From assembly GCA_027061855.1 (NCBI GenBank), contig JAMOVT010000029.1:1-50921 (forward strand): a DNA stretch of 50,921 bases. Reading direction: 5' to 3'. The first letter of the stretch is position 1. Each line of letters begins with the position of its first letter. Of the stretch, positions 32,323 to 41,568 are shown piece after piece. The position numbers and the translations under genes are program-made. The DNA comes from Flavobacteriales bacterium (GTDB lineage: Bacteria > Bacteroidota > Bacteroidia > Flavobacteriales > Flavobacteriaceae). Below the pieces are notes generated by a model, which was not told the DNA's origin, ran no database searches, and saw only the letters and a program-made list of their open reading frames with translations.

Positions 32323-33359
32323 ATAGGGAAACGTTCAATTGAAATTTCCGGACTGAGAGGTATGCTCAATTCCAGATGTTCAAAAAGTTCTTTGGCTACC
32401 GAAGGCGCCAAAATTACTCCGCGAGTACCCATTCCGTTTAATACGGCGAGCTGTGAATATACAGGGTGTTTTCCCGCCAAAGGACGACGGTCTTGCACCG
32501 TTGGTCGAATACCTGCTTTTTGTAAAACAACTTCATATTTTTTGTTCAAAAGTTTGCTTAAACGTTCTTCGAGTTGTTGCCGAGCTTCCCGGGTAGGTTC
32601 ATTGCTTTTATCCGTCCAATGATAAGTAGCACCTACATAATATTGTCCCGGAGTAGTTACATCGGGAGCCAGAAAAGCGGCTGATTTTACTATATAAGGG
32701 ATTTTTGCCTCGGTTCTAATCATTAACATCTCCCCTTTTGTGCCTTTTAAGGGTAAGTAGTTAAAAAACGGATTGTTTGTTAACCCGTAACCTTCTGCAA
32801 AAACAAGATATTTTGCTTTGATTCCTTTATACTCTATATGGTCTTTATGGAGAATCAATTGATCATAATCAAAAGATTCCCGGAGAAATAAGTCTTTTTT
32901 TTGAAGTTCTTTAATCGCTTCATCCAATACTTTGCCGACATTTACAATTCCCGTCCCTTTCAATACTCCAAAACCATAGGGGGCTTCCACTCCGTCAATC
33001 TTTTCATAAGTAACCGGATGCATAAAATCACGCATCACAGGTTTATCCATTGCCACTGACCAATTATTTTGTTCTTCAATTGAAGCCAGTTTTCTATAAA
33101 TATCTATTTCATGAATAAATTTTGATTTGTATTTTAATTCGGCTTTCCTGAATTGAAGCAAAGAATAAGGAAGCATCTCGGCAGCTTTCCAGGCAGGAGT
33201 AAATCGTTTGAGAATAATAGGATTATACATTCCACCGGCAATACGGGAAGATCGTTGCGAATGATTATCAAGCACTAAAAAACTGCGTTGGTTTTCTTCT
33301 AATTGCTGCATAAAAGAAAATCCCGCGACGCCAAAACCTACTATCAAATAATGATACAT
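32307..33359 (-). CDS. FAD-dependent oxidoreductase (DAO family)
   Basis: 350 residues. The N-terminal YHYLIVGFGVAGFSFMQQLEE is the GxGxxG nucleotide-binding motif, followed by VLDNHSQRSSRIAGGMYNPIILKR, typical of glycine/D-amino-acid-oxidase-type flavoproteins. GYGLTNNPFFNYLPLKGTKGEMLMI near residue 195 and GIRPTVQDRRPLAGKHP near 290 fit the substrate domain. Substrate unknown. Last gene of the ArsC-EamA-YicC run, three bases after YicC. Confidence 0.88.
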   Translation of the reverse strand: MYHYLIVGFGVAGFSFMQQLEENQRSFLVLDNHSQRSSRIAGGMYNPIILKRFTPAWKAAEMLPYSLLQFRKAELKYKSKFIHEIDIYRKLASIEEQNNWSVAMDKPVMRDFMHPVTYEKIDGVEAPYGFGVLKGTGIVNVGKVLDEAIKELQKKDLFLRESFDYDQLILHKDHIEYKGIKAKYLVFAEGYGLTNNPFFNYLPLKGTKGEMLMIRTEAKIPYIVKSAAFLAPDVTTPGQYYVGATYHWTDKSNEPTREARQQLEERLSKLLNKKYEVVLQKAGIRPTVQDRRPLAGKHPVYSQLAVLNGMGTRGVILAPSVAKELFEHLELSIPLSPEISIERFPIKNPV

Positions 33360-33362
33360 AAC

Positions 33363-34226
33363 TTAAAGAATATTAAGCAATTGTTCTTTGATTTGTTCCA
33401 ATGCATCTTTCATTTTCACTACTTTCTGTTGAATTTTACTGTCATTGGCTTTTGAACCGATGGTATTGATTTCACGTCCGATTTCTTGTGAAATAAAACC
33501 CAGTTTTTTTCCCTTGGGCTTCTGTTTGCCATCCATTTCCTTCAAAAAATAATCCAAATGGTTTTGCAAGCGGACTTTCTCTTCATTAATATCCCATTTC
33601 TCTAAATAATAAATTAATTCTTGCTCAAATCTGTTTTCATCGATTTCCGTTTTCAACTGATCCAATTCCGCACGTAATTTTTCTTTCTTCTTTGTGATCC
33701 TGTCTTTATCGAGTTCCTTTATTTCGTTTAAGTTCTTCTGAATCTCCGCAATATTACTTCTCAAATCTTTTTCCATGGCTTCCCCTTCTTCTTTTCGATA
33801 TTCCCAAAAACGAGCAATCGCTTCATCTATCACCTCATTTATTTTTTTCCATTCTTCCTCGTCTATACTTTCTTCTTCATGTTTCAATACATCCGGCAAT
33901 CTCAATACCGAAGGCAACAATTCTGCTTTTGATAGTTCGGGAGTAATCTTTTGCAATTGTTCAATATAGGTTGTAATTACCTTTTCATTCAATATATTTT
34001 TCGGCTTATCATTGACTTCTTCGGATTGTAAATTAAAATCTATTTTTCCTCTTAGGAATGCCTTTCCCAATCGAGAACGCAAAGCGGTTTCTTTTTCTTT
34101 AAATTCGGAAGCAATCCGGGTTTTTAAATCGAGATTTTTACTATTCAACGAGCGGATTTCAACTTGAATATTTTTATCATTAATTTGTTTTTCGGCTTTT
34201 CCATAGCCGGTCATAGAATATAACAT
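33363..34226 (-). CDS. YicC family protein (endoribonuclease)
   Basis: 287 residues, standard length. MLYSMTGYGKAE at the N-terminus and GREINTIGSKANDSKIQQKVVKMKDALEQIKEQLLNIL at the C-terminus are the family's two most conserved blocks; the middle is a long charged helical region. YicC of E. coli is an RNase that acts in small-RNA and mRNA decay. Starts three bases after the EamA gene. Confidence 0.94.
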   Translation of the reverse strand: MLYSMTGYGKAEKQINDKNIQVEIRSLNSKNLDLKTRIASEFKEKETALRSRLGKAFLRGKIDFNLQSEEVNDKPKNILNEKVITTYIEQLQKITPELSKAELLPSVLRLPDVLKHEEESIDEEEWKKINEVIDEAIARFWEYRKEEGEAMEKDLRSNIAEIQKNLNEIKELDKDRITKKKEKLRAELDQLKTEIDENRFEQELIYYLEKWDINEEKVRLQNHLDYFLKEMDGKQKPKGKKLGFISQEIGREINTIGSKANDSKIQQKVVKMKDALEQIKEQLLNIL

Positions 34227-34229
34227 AGG

Positions 34230-35126
34230 TTAATTGGATTTCTTTGCAGTGGACAAATTTACTAAATAAACCCCGATTAAAATCAAAGCGGCCGCAATAA
34301 TTTTGACAGGTGTTAAACGATCGGCTCCCATAATCATCGCAAAAACAGAGGCAATCAAAGGTTGCAGGTAGATAAATACACTCATGGTAGTCGGTTTGAG
34401 CTCTTTTAATGCGATCAAGTTAAACAAATAAGTAAAAACCGTAGAAAAAAGCACAACAAAAGCAATCTTAAAATGAATTTCCATAGGAATAGCCTCCCAT
34501 TTTAATTGCATAAATTCAGAAATAGAAAAGGGAAGAATCAAAATAAGACCGAACGTATAAAGCCATTTGGCAAAAGTGATGGGATTGTATTTTTGCAATA
34601 GCGGCTTGGCCAATATAAGATAAAAAGCATAGGAAATGGCATTTAAAACCACCAATAAATTTCCCAAAGCGGGATTGCTTCCGGAAAACTCTGATTTTTT
34701 TCCGTATAAAATCAGCACAGTCGCCCCTGCCATTCCAAGAAGCACACCGGCTACTTTATATTTGGTAATCGGATTTTTTAAAAACAAGAAAGAAAAAACC
34801 ATGACAAAAATAGGGGCGGTAATCATCAAAACCGAGGCAGAAATCGGACTTGTATAGGATAAACCTTTCAAAAAACTCATCATATTTATAGCAATTCCGA
34901 AAAGAGCGGCAATAAAAAATTTCCGGTAATCACCCTTTTGGATTTTTTCTTTTTTCGTGAAAAAAGAAAAAATCCAAAAGACTACGGCTGCTCCGGAAAC
35001 TCTCATCAAAGTAAGGGCAAAAGAAGGAATGTGTATAGCCATTACCTCTTTGGCCACAGTAAAAGTTACTCCATAAATCAAAGAAGCCAAAAAGGCAAAT
35101 AACAAACCTCTATTTCTCCTTTTCAT
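34230..35126 (-). CDS. EamA/DMT family transporter
   Basis: 298 residues with ten hydrophobic segments arranged as two EamA repeats (about 1-140 and 150-290). LKGLSYTSPISASVLMITAPIFVMVFSFLFLKNPITKYKVAGVLLGMAGATVLI and ALKELKPTTMSVFIYLQPLIASVFAMIMGADRLT are the typical ends of repeats one and two. Exported or imported compound unknown. Overlaps the end of the ArsC/Spx-like gene by 17 bases. Confidence 0.93.
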   Translation of the reverse strand: MKRRNRGLLFAFLASLIYGVTFTVAKEVMAIHIPSFALTLMRVSGAAVVFWIFSFFTKKEKIQKGDYRKFFIAALFGIAINMMSFLKGLSYTSPISASVLMITAPIFVMVFSFLFLKNPITKYKVAGVLLGMAGATVLILYGKKSEFSGSNPALGNLLVVLNAISYAFYLILAKPLLQKYNPITFAKWLYTFGLILILPFSISEFMQLKWEAIPMEIHFKIAFVVLFSTVFTYLFNLIALKELKPTTMSVFIYLQPLIASVFAMIMGADRLTPVKIIAAALILIGVYLVNLSTAKKSN

Positions 35127-35478
35127 CTTTCAATATTTGTCTTAATTTGTTTAAGTCTTTCTTATTGCTTCCGGCAAACAAATGGTCACCGATAATAATT
35201 ACAGGACGTTTTAAAAAAGTATAATGCTGTAATAAATAGTATGTAAAATCCTCCTCGGTCAATGACATATCTTTCAATCCCATTTCTTTGTATTTCTTGG
35301 CTCTTTTACTAAAAATCTTTTCATAAGAACCGGAACGTTCCCTCATTTCTTCCAATTGAGAAACCTCAAGAGGTTGCTCCTTAATCTCTTGAAACTCAAA
35401 ATCATTGAGTAATTCATCTAGCTCTTTGATGATTCTTCGAGAAGTATCGCAGGTTTTGAGATAATATACTTTTTTCAT
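35110..35478 (-). CDS. ArsC/Spx-like thioredoxin-fold protein
   Basis: 122 residues from the ATG at 35478. The active-site loop is YYLKTCDTSRRIIKEL: one Cys near residue 9, while homologues usually have C-x-x-C here, so the second Cys is Ser. The later KRPVIIIGDHLFAGSN contains the conserved R-P-x-I of the family. A role as arsenate reductase is doubtful with a single Cys; regulation of RNA polymerase, as by Spx, is possible. TACATTTG (35507-35500) lies upstream as a -7 box and is the likely promoter of the four-gene run. Confidence 0.8.
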   Translation of the reverse strand: MKKVYYLKTCDTSRRIIKELDELLNDFEFQEIKEQPLEVSQLEEMRERSGSYEKIFSKRAKKYKEMGLKDMSLTEEDFTYYLLQHYTFLKRPVIIIGDHLFAGSNKKDLNKLRQILKDEKEK

Positions 35479-35499
35479 TCGAAGCTGATTTACAGAAAA

Positions 35500-35507
35500 C
35501 AAATGTA
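35500..35507 (-). promoter_or_regulatory. -7 promoter box of the ArsC-EamA-YicC-DAO operon
   Basis: TACATTTG on the minus strand, 21 bases before the start codon. It supports the start at 35478, since a longer frame to 35568 would begin upstream of this box. Confidence 0.5.
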
Positions 35508-35586
35508 CATATTTAATAAAATCATAAAGCCGGACAAATGCTAAATAATTATTAAAAAAACCTGTCAAAAAGACAGTTTTTATTCC

Positions 35587-35594
35587 TATCTTTG
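35587..35594 (+). promoter_or_regulatory. -7 promoter box of the sigma-54 regulator operon
   Basis: TATCTTTG, a perfect TAnnTTTG, 26 bases before the ATG at 35621. No clear -33 element. Confidence 0.5.
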
Positions 35595-35620
35595 TACAAA
35601 CTCAACAAAAAAATCTCCGG

Positions 35621-36820
35621 ATGTACGAATATTTACAAAGCATCAAACAACGCTATGGAATCATTGGAAACAACCCGAAACTTTTACATGCCTTGGATCG
35701 TGCCGTCCGTGTTTCTCCCACGGATATCAGCGTATTGGTTACCGGAGAAAGCGGGACCGGAAAAGAAGTTATTCCTCAAATTATTCATCAGAACTCACAC
35801 AGAAAACACGGGCCTTATTTTGCAGTAAACTGTGGCGCTATTCCGGAAGGCACCATTGATAGCGAATTATTCGGACATGAAAAAGGAGCTTTTACAGGGG
35901 CTATTTCCACTCGAAAAGGGTATTTTGAGATGGCAGACAAAGGAACTCTTTTTCTTGATGAAGTGGGAGAGCTTCCACTTACTACACAGGTACGCTTATT
36001 ACGCGTACTCGAAAATGGAGAATTCATCAAAGTAGGTTCCTCAAAAGTTCAAAAAACAGATGTAAGAATTGTAGCGGCCACAAACAGAGATTTACTAAAA
36101 CTGGTCGAGCAAGGGAAATTCAGAGAAGATCTTTATTATAGATTAAATACCGTACAAATTGACCTTCCCCCTCTACGGGAACGAAAAGATGATATTTATC
36201 TTCTCTTCCGGAAATTTGTTTCGGATTTTGCTCATAAATACGGAACTCCTCCGGTAAAATTAACTCCCGAAGCCATTAATTTATTGAAATCCTATCACTG
36301 GCCCGGAAATATCCGCCAATTGAAAAATGTTGCCGAGCAAATCTCTATTTTGGAAGAAAGCAGAATGGTAGATGCCGAAACTTTGCAAAAATATTTACCC
36401 GATTATCAACCCCACTTTCCATCTTTGGTAGTCTCCGGATCAAAAGGAAGTGATTTATCAAAAGATAAAGAGATCATTTTCAAAATGATTTTTGAATTGA
36501 AAAATGAATTGGATCATGTACGGGAAGAAATAAAGAAATTACAAAATCCGCTTCTTTTAAACAATGGAGAAAAAAACCATGATCCGGTAGAAATTATATA
36601 TGACCCTCAAAATCATAATCACAATCATCATACCTCACATCCGGAAATAATCATAGAGGATCATGAGGAAGAAACCCTTTCTTTACAGGAAAAAGAAAAA
36701 GATTTGATTATTCGCGCCTTAAAAAAACATAACGGCCGCAGAAAAAAAGCAGCTGAAGAATTGGGCATATCGGAACGTACATTGTATCGAAAAATAAAAC
36801 AATACGATATCGAATCATGA
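35621..36820 (+). CDS. Sigma-54-dependent transcriptional activator (AAA+, Fis-type HTH)
   Basis: 399 residues without an N-terminal receiver or sensor domain. Walker A GESGTGKE (42-49), the sigma-54-contacting loop GAFTGA (89-94), Walker B LFLDEVGEL near 110-118 and the arginine-finger region REDLYYRL are all intact. A C-terminal Fis-like helix-turn-helix (GRRKKAAEELGISERTLYRKIKQYDI) binds DNA. Between them lies a charged linker with the His-rich tract NHNHNHHTSH near residue 330. It is the first gene of a run with lptE, a TPR-like protein and secG, and a sigma-54-like promoter lies before the nearby groL. Overlaps lptE by four bases. Confidence 0.94.
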   Translation: MYEYLQSIKQRYGIIGNNPKLLHALDRAVRVSPTDISVLVTGESGTGKEVIPQIIHQNSHRKHGPYFAVNCGAIPEGTIDSELFGHEKGAFTGAISTRKGYFEMADKGTLFLDEVGELPLTTQVRLLRVLENGEFIKVGSSKVQKTDVRIVAATNRDLLKLVEQGKFREDLYYRLNTVQIDLPPLRERKDDIYLLFRKFVSDFAHKYGTPPVKLTPEAINLLKSYHWPGNIRQLKNVAEQISILEESRMVDAETLQKYLPDYQPHFPSLVVSGSKGSDLSKDKEIIFKMIFELKNELDHVREEIKKLQNPLLLNNGEKNHDPVEIIYDPQNHNHNHHTSHPEIIIEDHEEETLSLQEKEKDLIIRALKKHNGRRKKAAEELGISERTLYRKIKQYDIES

Positions 36821-37317
36821 AAAAGTACATTTTTATACTATTCATCCTCCTTGCGGTTCTTTCTTGCCGTGTAAATTATTCTTTTTCGGGAATCAATATC
36901 GGAAAAAATATCAAGACTTTCGAGGTGCCCTATATCCCGAATAATGCCTCTATTATTGTACCCGGATTGAATGATGATTTTAAAAACCAATTGATCGATA
37001 AAATAACCCAAAATACCAATCTCGAAGAAGACAAAAACAATCCCGACTTGGTTTTTGAGGCTGAAATCACGGATTACTCCGTACAACCCGTTTCACTTAC
37101 TGCCGAACAAACAGCAGCGATGAACCGCTTAACCATCCGCATAAAATTAAACTATATTAATCATAAAAACGAAAAGGATAATTTCACGAAAACCTATTCG
37201 CATTATTATGATTACCCCGCAACTCAAAGCCGGTTGGAAATTCAAGAGGAAGCACATAAAGAAATTTTTGACCAAATACTGGAAGATATTTTTAGCGATA
37301 CACTGGCAAAATGGTAA
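36817..37317 (+). CDS. lptE: LptE-like LPS assembly lipoprotein
   Basis: 166 residues with a lipoprotein signal (FILLAVLSC). The mature part VNYSFSGINIGKNIKTFEVPYIPNNA is the Bacteroidota LptE opening, and SVQPVSLTAEQTAAMNRLTIRIKLNYIN the central strand block. LptE is the outer-membrane plug of LptD in LPS export. Its coupling to the activator upstream is by an ATGA overlap. Confidence 0.88.
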   Translation: MKKYIFILFILLAVLSCRVNYSFSGINIGKNIKTFEVPYIPNNASIIVPGLNDDFKNQLIDKITQNTNLEEDKNNPDLVFEAEITDYSVQPVSLTAEQTAAMNRLTIRIKLNYINHKNEKDNFTKTYSHYYDYPATQSRLEIQEEAHKEIFDQILEDIFSDTLAKW

Positions 37318-38036
37318 TGGATAAGAAGACATATAAACAGTTCTTAATCGATCCGGAAAAGATGAAGTATCCCGACTCGATCGAGTTGGAGAAAATTGCG
37401 GAACGCTATCCTTTTTTTCAGTCGGCATTGATTCTTTATGTAAAATTGCTCAAAGAAAATAATATTCTGCATAACAAAAAATTATATAAAGCTGCCGCTT
37501 TGACAACAGACCGCTCGGTTCTTTTTCGATTTTTGGAAAATATTGATAATTTTTCTACCTCCAACATAAAAAGAGAGGAAAAGGATGAAGCCATAACATC
37601 CGAAAAAAATCAAAATCACCCAACTGAAACAATTATACCGAAAAAAAATATACCGGAGAAACCTTCGGAAAAAAAAGATTCTCCCAAAAAAATGAGCTAT
37701 TCCGAATGGCTCAAATTTATCAATCAAAGCGGAGTTTCTCCAAAAAACAAAACAAAAAAACAAGATCCGATTTTTGAACTGATTGATCGTTTTATCAAAG
37801 AAAAACCAAAAATTGTCCCCAAAAGGAATTACTCTGCTCCTCCCCCGGAAAGCGTTATTAAAAGTGTAGAGGAAAAACAAATGCTGATGACCGAAACCTT
37901 GGCCAATTTATATATAAAACAAAAAAAATACGACAAAGCAATTCAAGCTTTTAAAATATTAAGTTTGAAATATCCAAAAAAAAGTAGTTATTTTGCAAAT
38001 CGAATTCAAGAACTAAAAAAACAATTAAAAAAATAG
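37311..38036 (+). CDS. TPR-like hypothetical protein of the lptE-secG operon
   Basis: 241 residues, no signal or membrane segment. The N-terminal part (YKQFLIDPEKMKYPDSIELEKIAERYPFFQSALILYVKLLKENN) is helical; the middle (about 85-185) is low-complexity and rich in K, E and P; the C-terminal ETLANLYIKQKKYDKAIQAFKILSLKYPKKSSYFANRIQELKK is a tetratricopeptide repeat. It starts inside lptE (7-base overlap) and ends four bases before secG. Real but of unknown function. Confidence 0.75.
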   Translation: MVMDKKTYKQFLIDPEKMKYPDSIELEKIAERYPFFQSALILYVKLLKENNILHNKKLYKAAALTTDRSVLFRFLENIDNFSTSNIKREEKDEAITSEKNQNHPTETIIPKKNIPEKPSEKKDSPKKMSYSEWLKFINQSGVSPKNKTKKQDPIFELIDRFIKEKPKIVPKRNYSAPPPESVIKSVEEKQMLMTETLANLYIKQKKYDKAIQAFKILSLKYPKKSSYFANRIQELKKQLKK

Positions 38037-38040
38037 GATT

Positions 38041-38412
38041 ATGAGTTTATATTTATTTATATTATTAATAGCAATTGTATCACTTTTATTGATACTTATG
38101 ATTATGGTACAAAACCCCAAGGGAGGCGGATTGGATTCTTCTTTTGGCGGAGGCGGAGGCCAAATGTTCGGGGGAGTACAGGAAACAACAAACTTTCTTG
38201 ATAAAGCCACATGGTATTTATTCGCACTTTTAGTGATTTTGATACTTATTTCCAATGCTGTACTTATCAAAGACAAGGAAGATGCTTCATCTGCAGCTAA
38301 ACAAGCAATGGAGCAACATGTAAAAGATCAAAAAGACATTCCCACCAAGAATCCTATTTTGAATACCAATCCTGCACAACAACAAGAAAAAGTGCCCGCA
38401 AAAGAGAATTAA
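38041..38412 (+). CDS. secG: Preprotein translocase subunit SecG
   Basis: Membrane subunit that helps the SecYEG channel. 123 residues with two hydrophobic segments. [44 protein letters not shown] between them is the diagnostic SecG loop. The C-terminal tail is hydrophilic and rich in K, Q and P. Confidence 0.95.
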   Translation: MSLYLFILLIAIVSLLLILMIMVQNPKGGGLDSSFGGGGGQMFGGVQETTNFLDKATWYLFALLVILILISNAVLIKDKEDASSAAKQAMEQHVKDQKDIPTKNPILNTNPAQQQEKVPAKEN

Positions 38413-38438
38413 ATTTCCATTTTACAAAATGCATATAA

Positions 38439-38471
38439 GGGTGTCAATCTGCCAGATTGACACCCTTTTTT
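38439..38471 (+). terminator. Dyad terminator between secG and groL, possibly also an operator
   Basis: GGGTGTCAATCTG (38439-38451) pairs perfectly with CAGATTGACACCC (38453-38465), followed by six T (38466-38471), a classic intrinsic terminator. Because the 13-base arms form a clean dyad 30 bases before a sigma-54-like promoter, it could also be the binding site of an activator. Both are possible at once. Confidence 0.8.
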
Positions 38472-38493
38472 GTGTGAAAAAAAAATCAACCCA

Positions 38494-38510
38494 ATGGCAC
38501 AATTTATGTA
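38494..38510 (+). promoter_or_regulatory. Sigma-54-like promoter before groL
   Basis: TGGCAC (38495-38500), then five bases, then ATGTA (38506-38510). The GG and the second G lie 12 bases apart, as in the -24/-12 consensus TGGCAC-N5-TTGCA; the C of GC is T here. The start codon of groL is 35 bases downstream. Confidence 0.45.
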
Positions 38511-38523
38511 TAAAATGGACTGA

Positions 38524-40179
<1,656 letters not shown>

Positions 40180-40199
40180 TGAAGAGATTTATGTGATAC

Positions 40200-40231
40200 A
40201 AAAAAGCCTGTGAAAAATCACAGGCTTTTTT
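40200..40231. terminator. Terminator after groL
   Basis: AAAAAAGCCTGTGA (40200-40213) pairs with TCACAGGCTTTTTT (40218-40231) around AAAA. The A-run on the left lets it also stop transcription coming from the tRNA gene on the other strand. Confidence 0.9.
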
Positions 40232-40237
40232 ATTTTG

Positions 40238-40311
40238 TGGAGCCGATGGGAGTCGAACCCACGACCTCTTGACTGCCAGTCAAGCACTCTAGCCAGCTGA
40301 GCTACGGCCCC
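40238..40311 (-). tRNA. tRNA-Ala (anticodon GGC)
   Basis: 74 nt on the minus strand. Acceptor GGGGCCG pairs with CGGCTCC, with one G-T pair; the anticodon stem CTTGA / TCAAG encloses CTGGCAG with anticodon GGC (40277-40275); the T-loop is GGTTCGACTCC-like. CCA is not encoded. A TATATTTG -7 box lies at 40330-40323. Confidence 0.97.
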
Positions 40312-40322
40312 AAAATCGATTG

Positions 40323-40330
40323 CAAATATA
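40323..40330 (-). promoter_or_regulatory. -7 promoter box of tRNA-Ala
   Basis: TATATTTG on the minus strand, 11 bases before the mature 5' end of the tRNA. Confidence 0.55.
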
Positions 40331-40356
40331 AAAATATTTTTTTGAATAAAAACCTC

Positions 40357-41562
40357 TTATTTCAAAATTATTTTTCCCTTTTGAACAGGTTTTCCTTCCA
40401 AGGTGATATTGTAAATATAAACGGAAGCCGGTAAATTAAGTTCGATTTTCAAATTTGCATTTGATGACAATTTGGTTGTTTTTAATTTCCTCCCACTAAG
40501 ATCATAAATATTCAACCTAAAATAATCATCTGAATTGGCTTTATTTTCTATATATAACCAATGCCGTTTTACATATACATGAAAATAATCTTTACTTATC
40601 GCTTCAACATCCAAAGTTTCTTGCATCCATATCATCGCATTCATAATCAATATGCGATGATTGCCGTTGGCATCTTCATACCATCCATCATATAATTTAT
40701 CTCCGGGATCACCGGTACCGTCATCTACTATCGAGCTGTCTCCTACTGCCAAAACTTTTCCGGCTCCATACTCGGCGGATGCTATCATTACCGCCCCATA
40801 ATCGTTCATTCTTCCTTCTCTAAAAACCAAAGCGGTTGCCGTTTGATTCTCCGTATAATCCACTGTAAAAGAGGTTCCTGCATAGAATTCAACACGAGTT
40901 ACACTCCCATATTCTCCATCCAAAATAGGATTCCCCGGCAAGTCAGCTATATCAGTACTGGCATCCGTAAAATTTTCATAATTTACATGAATTCCGAATG
41001 GATTATAGCCCAGCGGATTATTATCCAGAAAATCATCCCAAGCATCAACAGAATCATAGCCGTCTCCATCTCTATCCGAATGATCATGGTCACTGATGAG
41101 AAAAAGATTACCGCCATTGAATACAAAATCCAAAATAGCCGTTTTTTCATCATCTGTAAATAACCAATTAGGTTCTACTACCACATAGATATCATAGTTT
41201 GACAAATCTTGTTCATTTGTATCGTCTCCGTAGGTAATTCTTCCGTCTACCGGTAAAGTCTCCACCCATGCTCCCGCTTTCACAGCTTCAATCCCCCACG
41301 CGGAAATTCCACCGGTCCAATAATTTTCAGAGGTATTGGCTGCTACCGTAGATTGATCGGGAGTGGGAAACCGTTGTGGATTGGATTCATTTCCATTAAA
41401 ATTAATCACACCGCTACTGAAACCAATATTATGTGTATCGGCATCAATCACCCAATCGGCATTTCCTGCCATTTCGGCTTTGGTTGCATCAAAAAGAACT
41501 TTCACTTGACCGAAAATCAAATGGCCTATCAAGAAAAGTGTAATTATCAATAGTTTTTTCAT
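40357..41562 (-). CDS. Secreted protein with T9SS type A sorting domain
   Basis: 401 residues. A signal peptide (MKKLLIITLFLIGHLIFGQ) is followed by a globular part of about 300 residues: VLFDATKAEMAGNADWVIDA at the start and YDIYVVVEPNWLFTDDEKTAILDFVFNGGNLFLISDHD near 125-160, a pattern found in glutamine-amidotransferase-like or ThuA/DUF4350-like folds. The final 75 residues (YDLSGRKLKTTKL ... VYIYNITLEGKPVQKGKIILK) are a type A sorting tail for type IX secretion. No enzyme function can be claimed. Lies six bases after gpmI on the same strand. Confidence 0.8.
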   Translation of the reverse strand: MKKLLIITLFLIGHLIFGQVKVLFDATKAEMAGNADWVIDADTHNIGFSSGVINFNGNESNPQRFPTPDQSTVAANTSENYWTGGISAWGIEAVKAGAWVETLPVDGRITYGDDTNEQDLSNYDIYVVVEPNWLFTDDEKTAILDFVFNGGNLFLISDHDHSDRDGDGYDSVDAWDDFLDNNPLGYNPFGIHVNYENFTDASTDIADLPGNPILDGEYGSVTRVEFYAGTSFTVDYTENQTATALVFREGRMNDYGAVMIASAEYGAGKVLAVGDSSIVDDGTGDPGDKLYDGWYEDANGNHRILIMNAMIWMQETLDVEAISKDYFHVYVKRHWLYIENKANSDDYFRLNIYDLSGRKLKTTKLSSNANLKIELNLPASVYIYNITLEGKPVQKGKIILK

Positions 41563-41568
41563 CTTCTT

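Noticed and set aside
38439-38465. CIRCE heat-shock operator before groL
   Set aside because: The dyad is GGGTGTCAATCTG and its complement, not the TTAGCACTC-N9-GAGTGCTAA of CIRCE.
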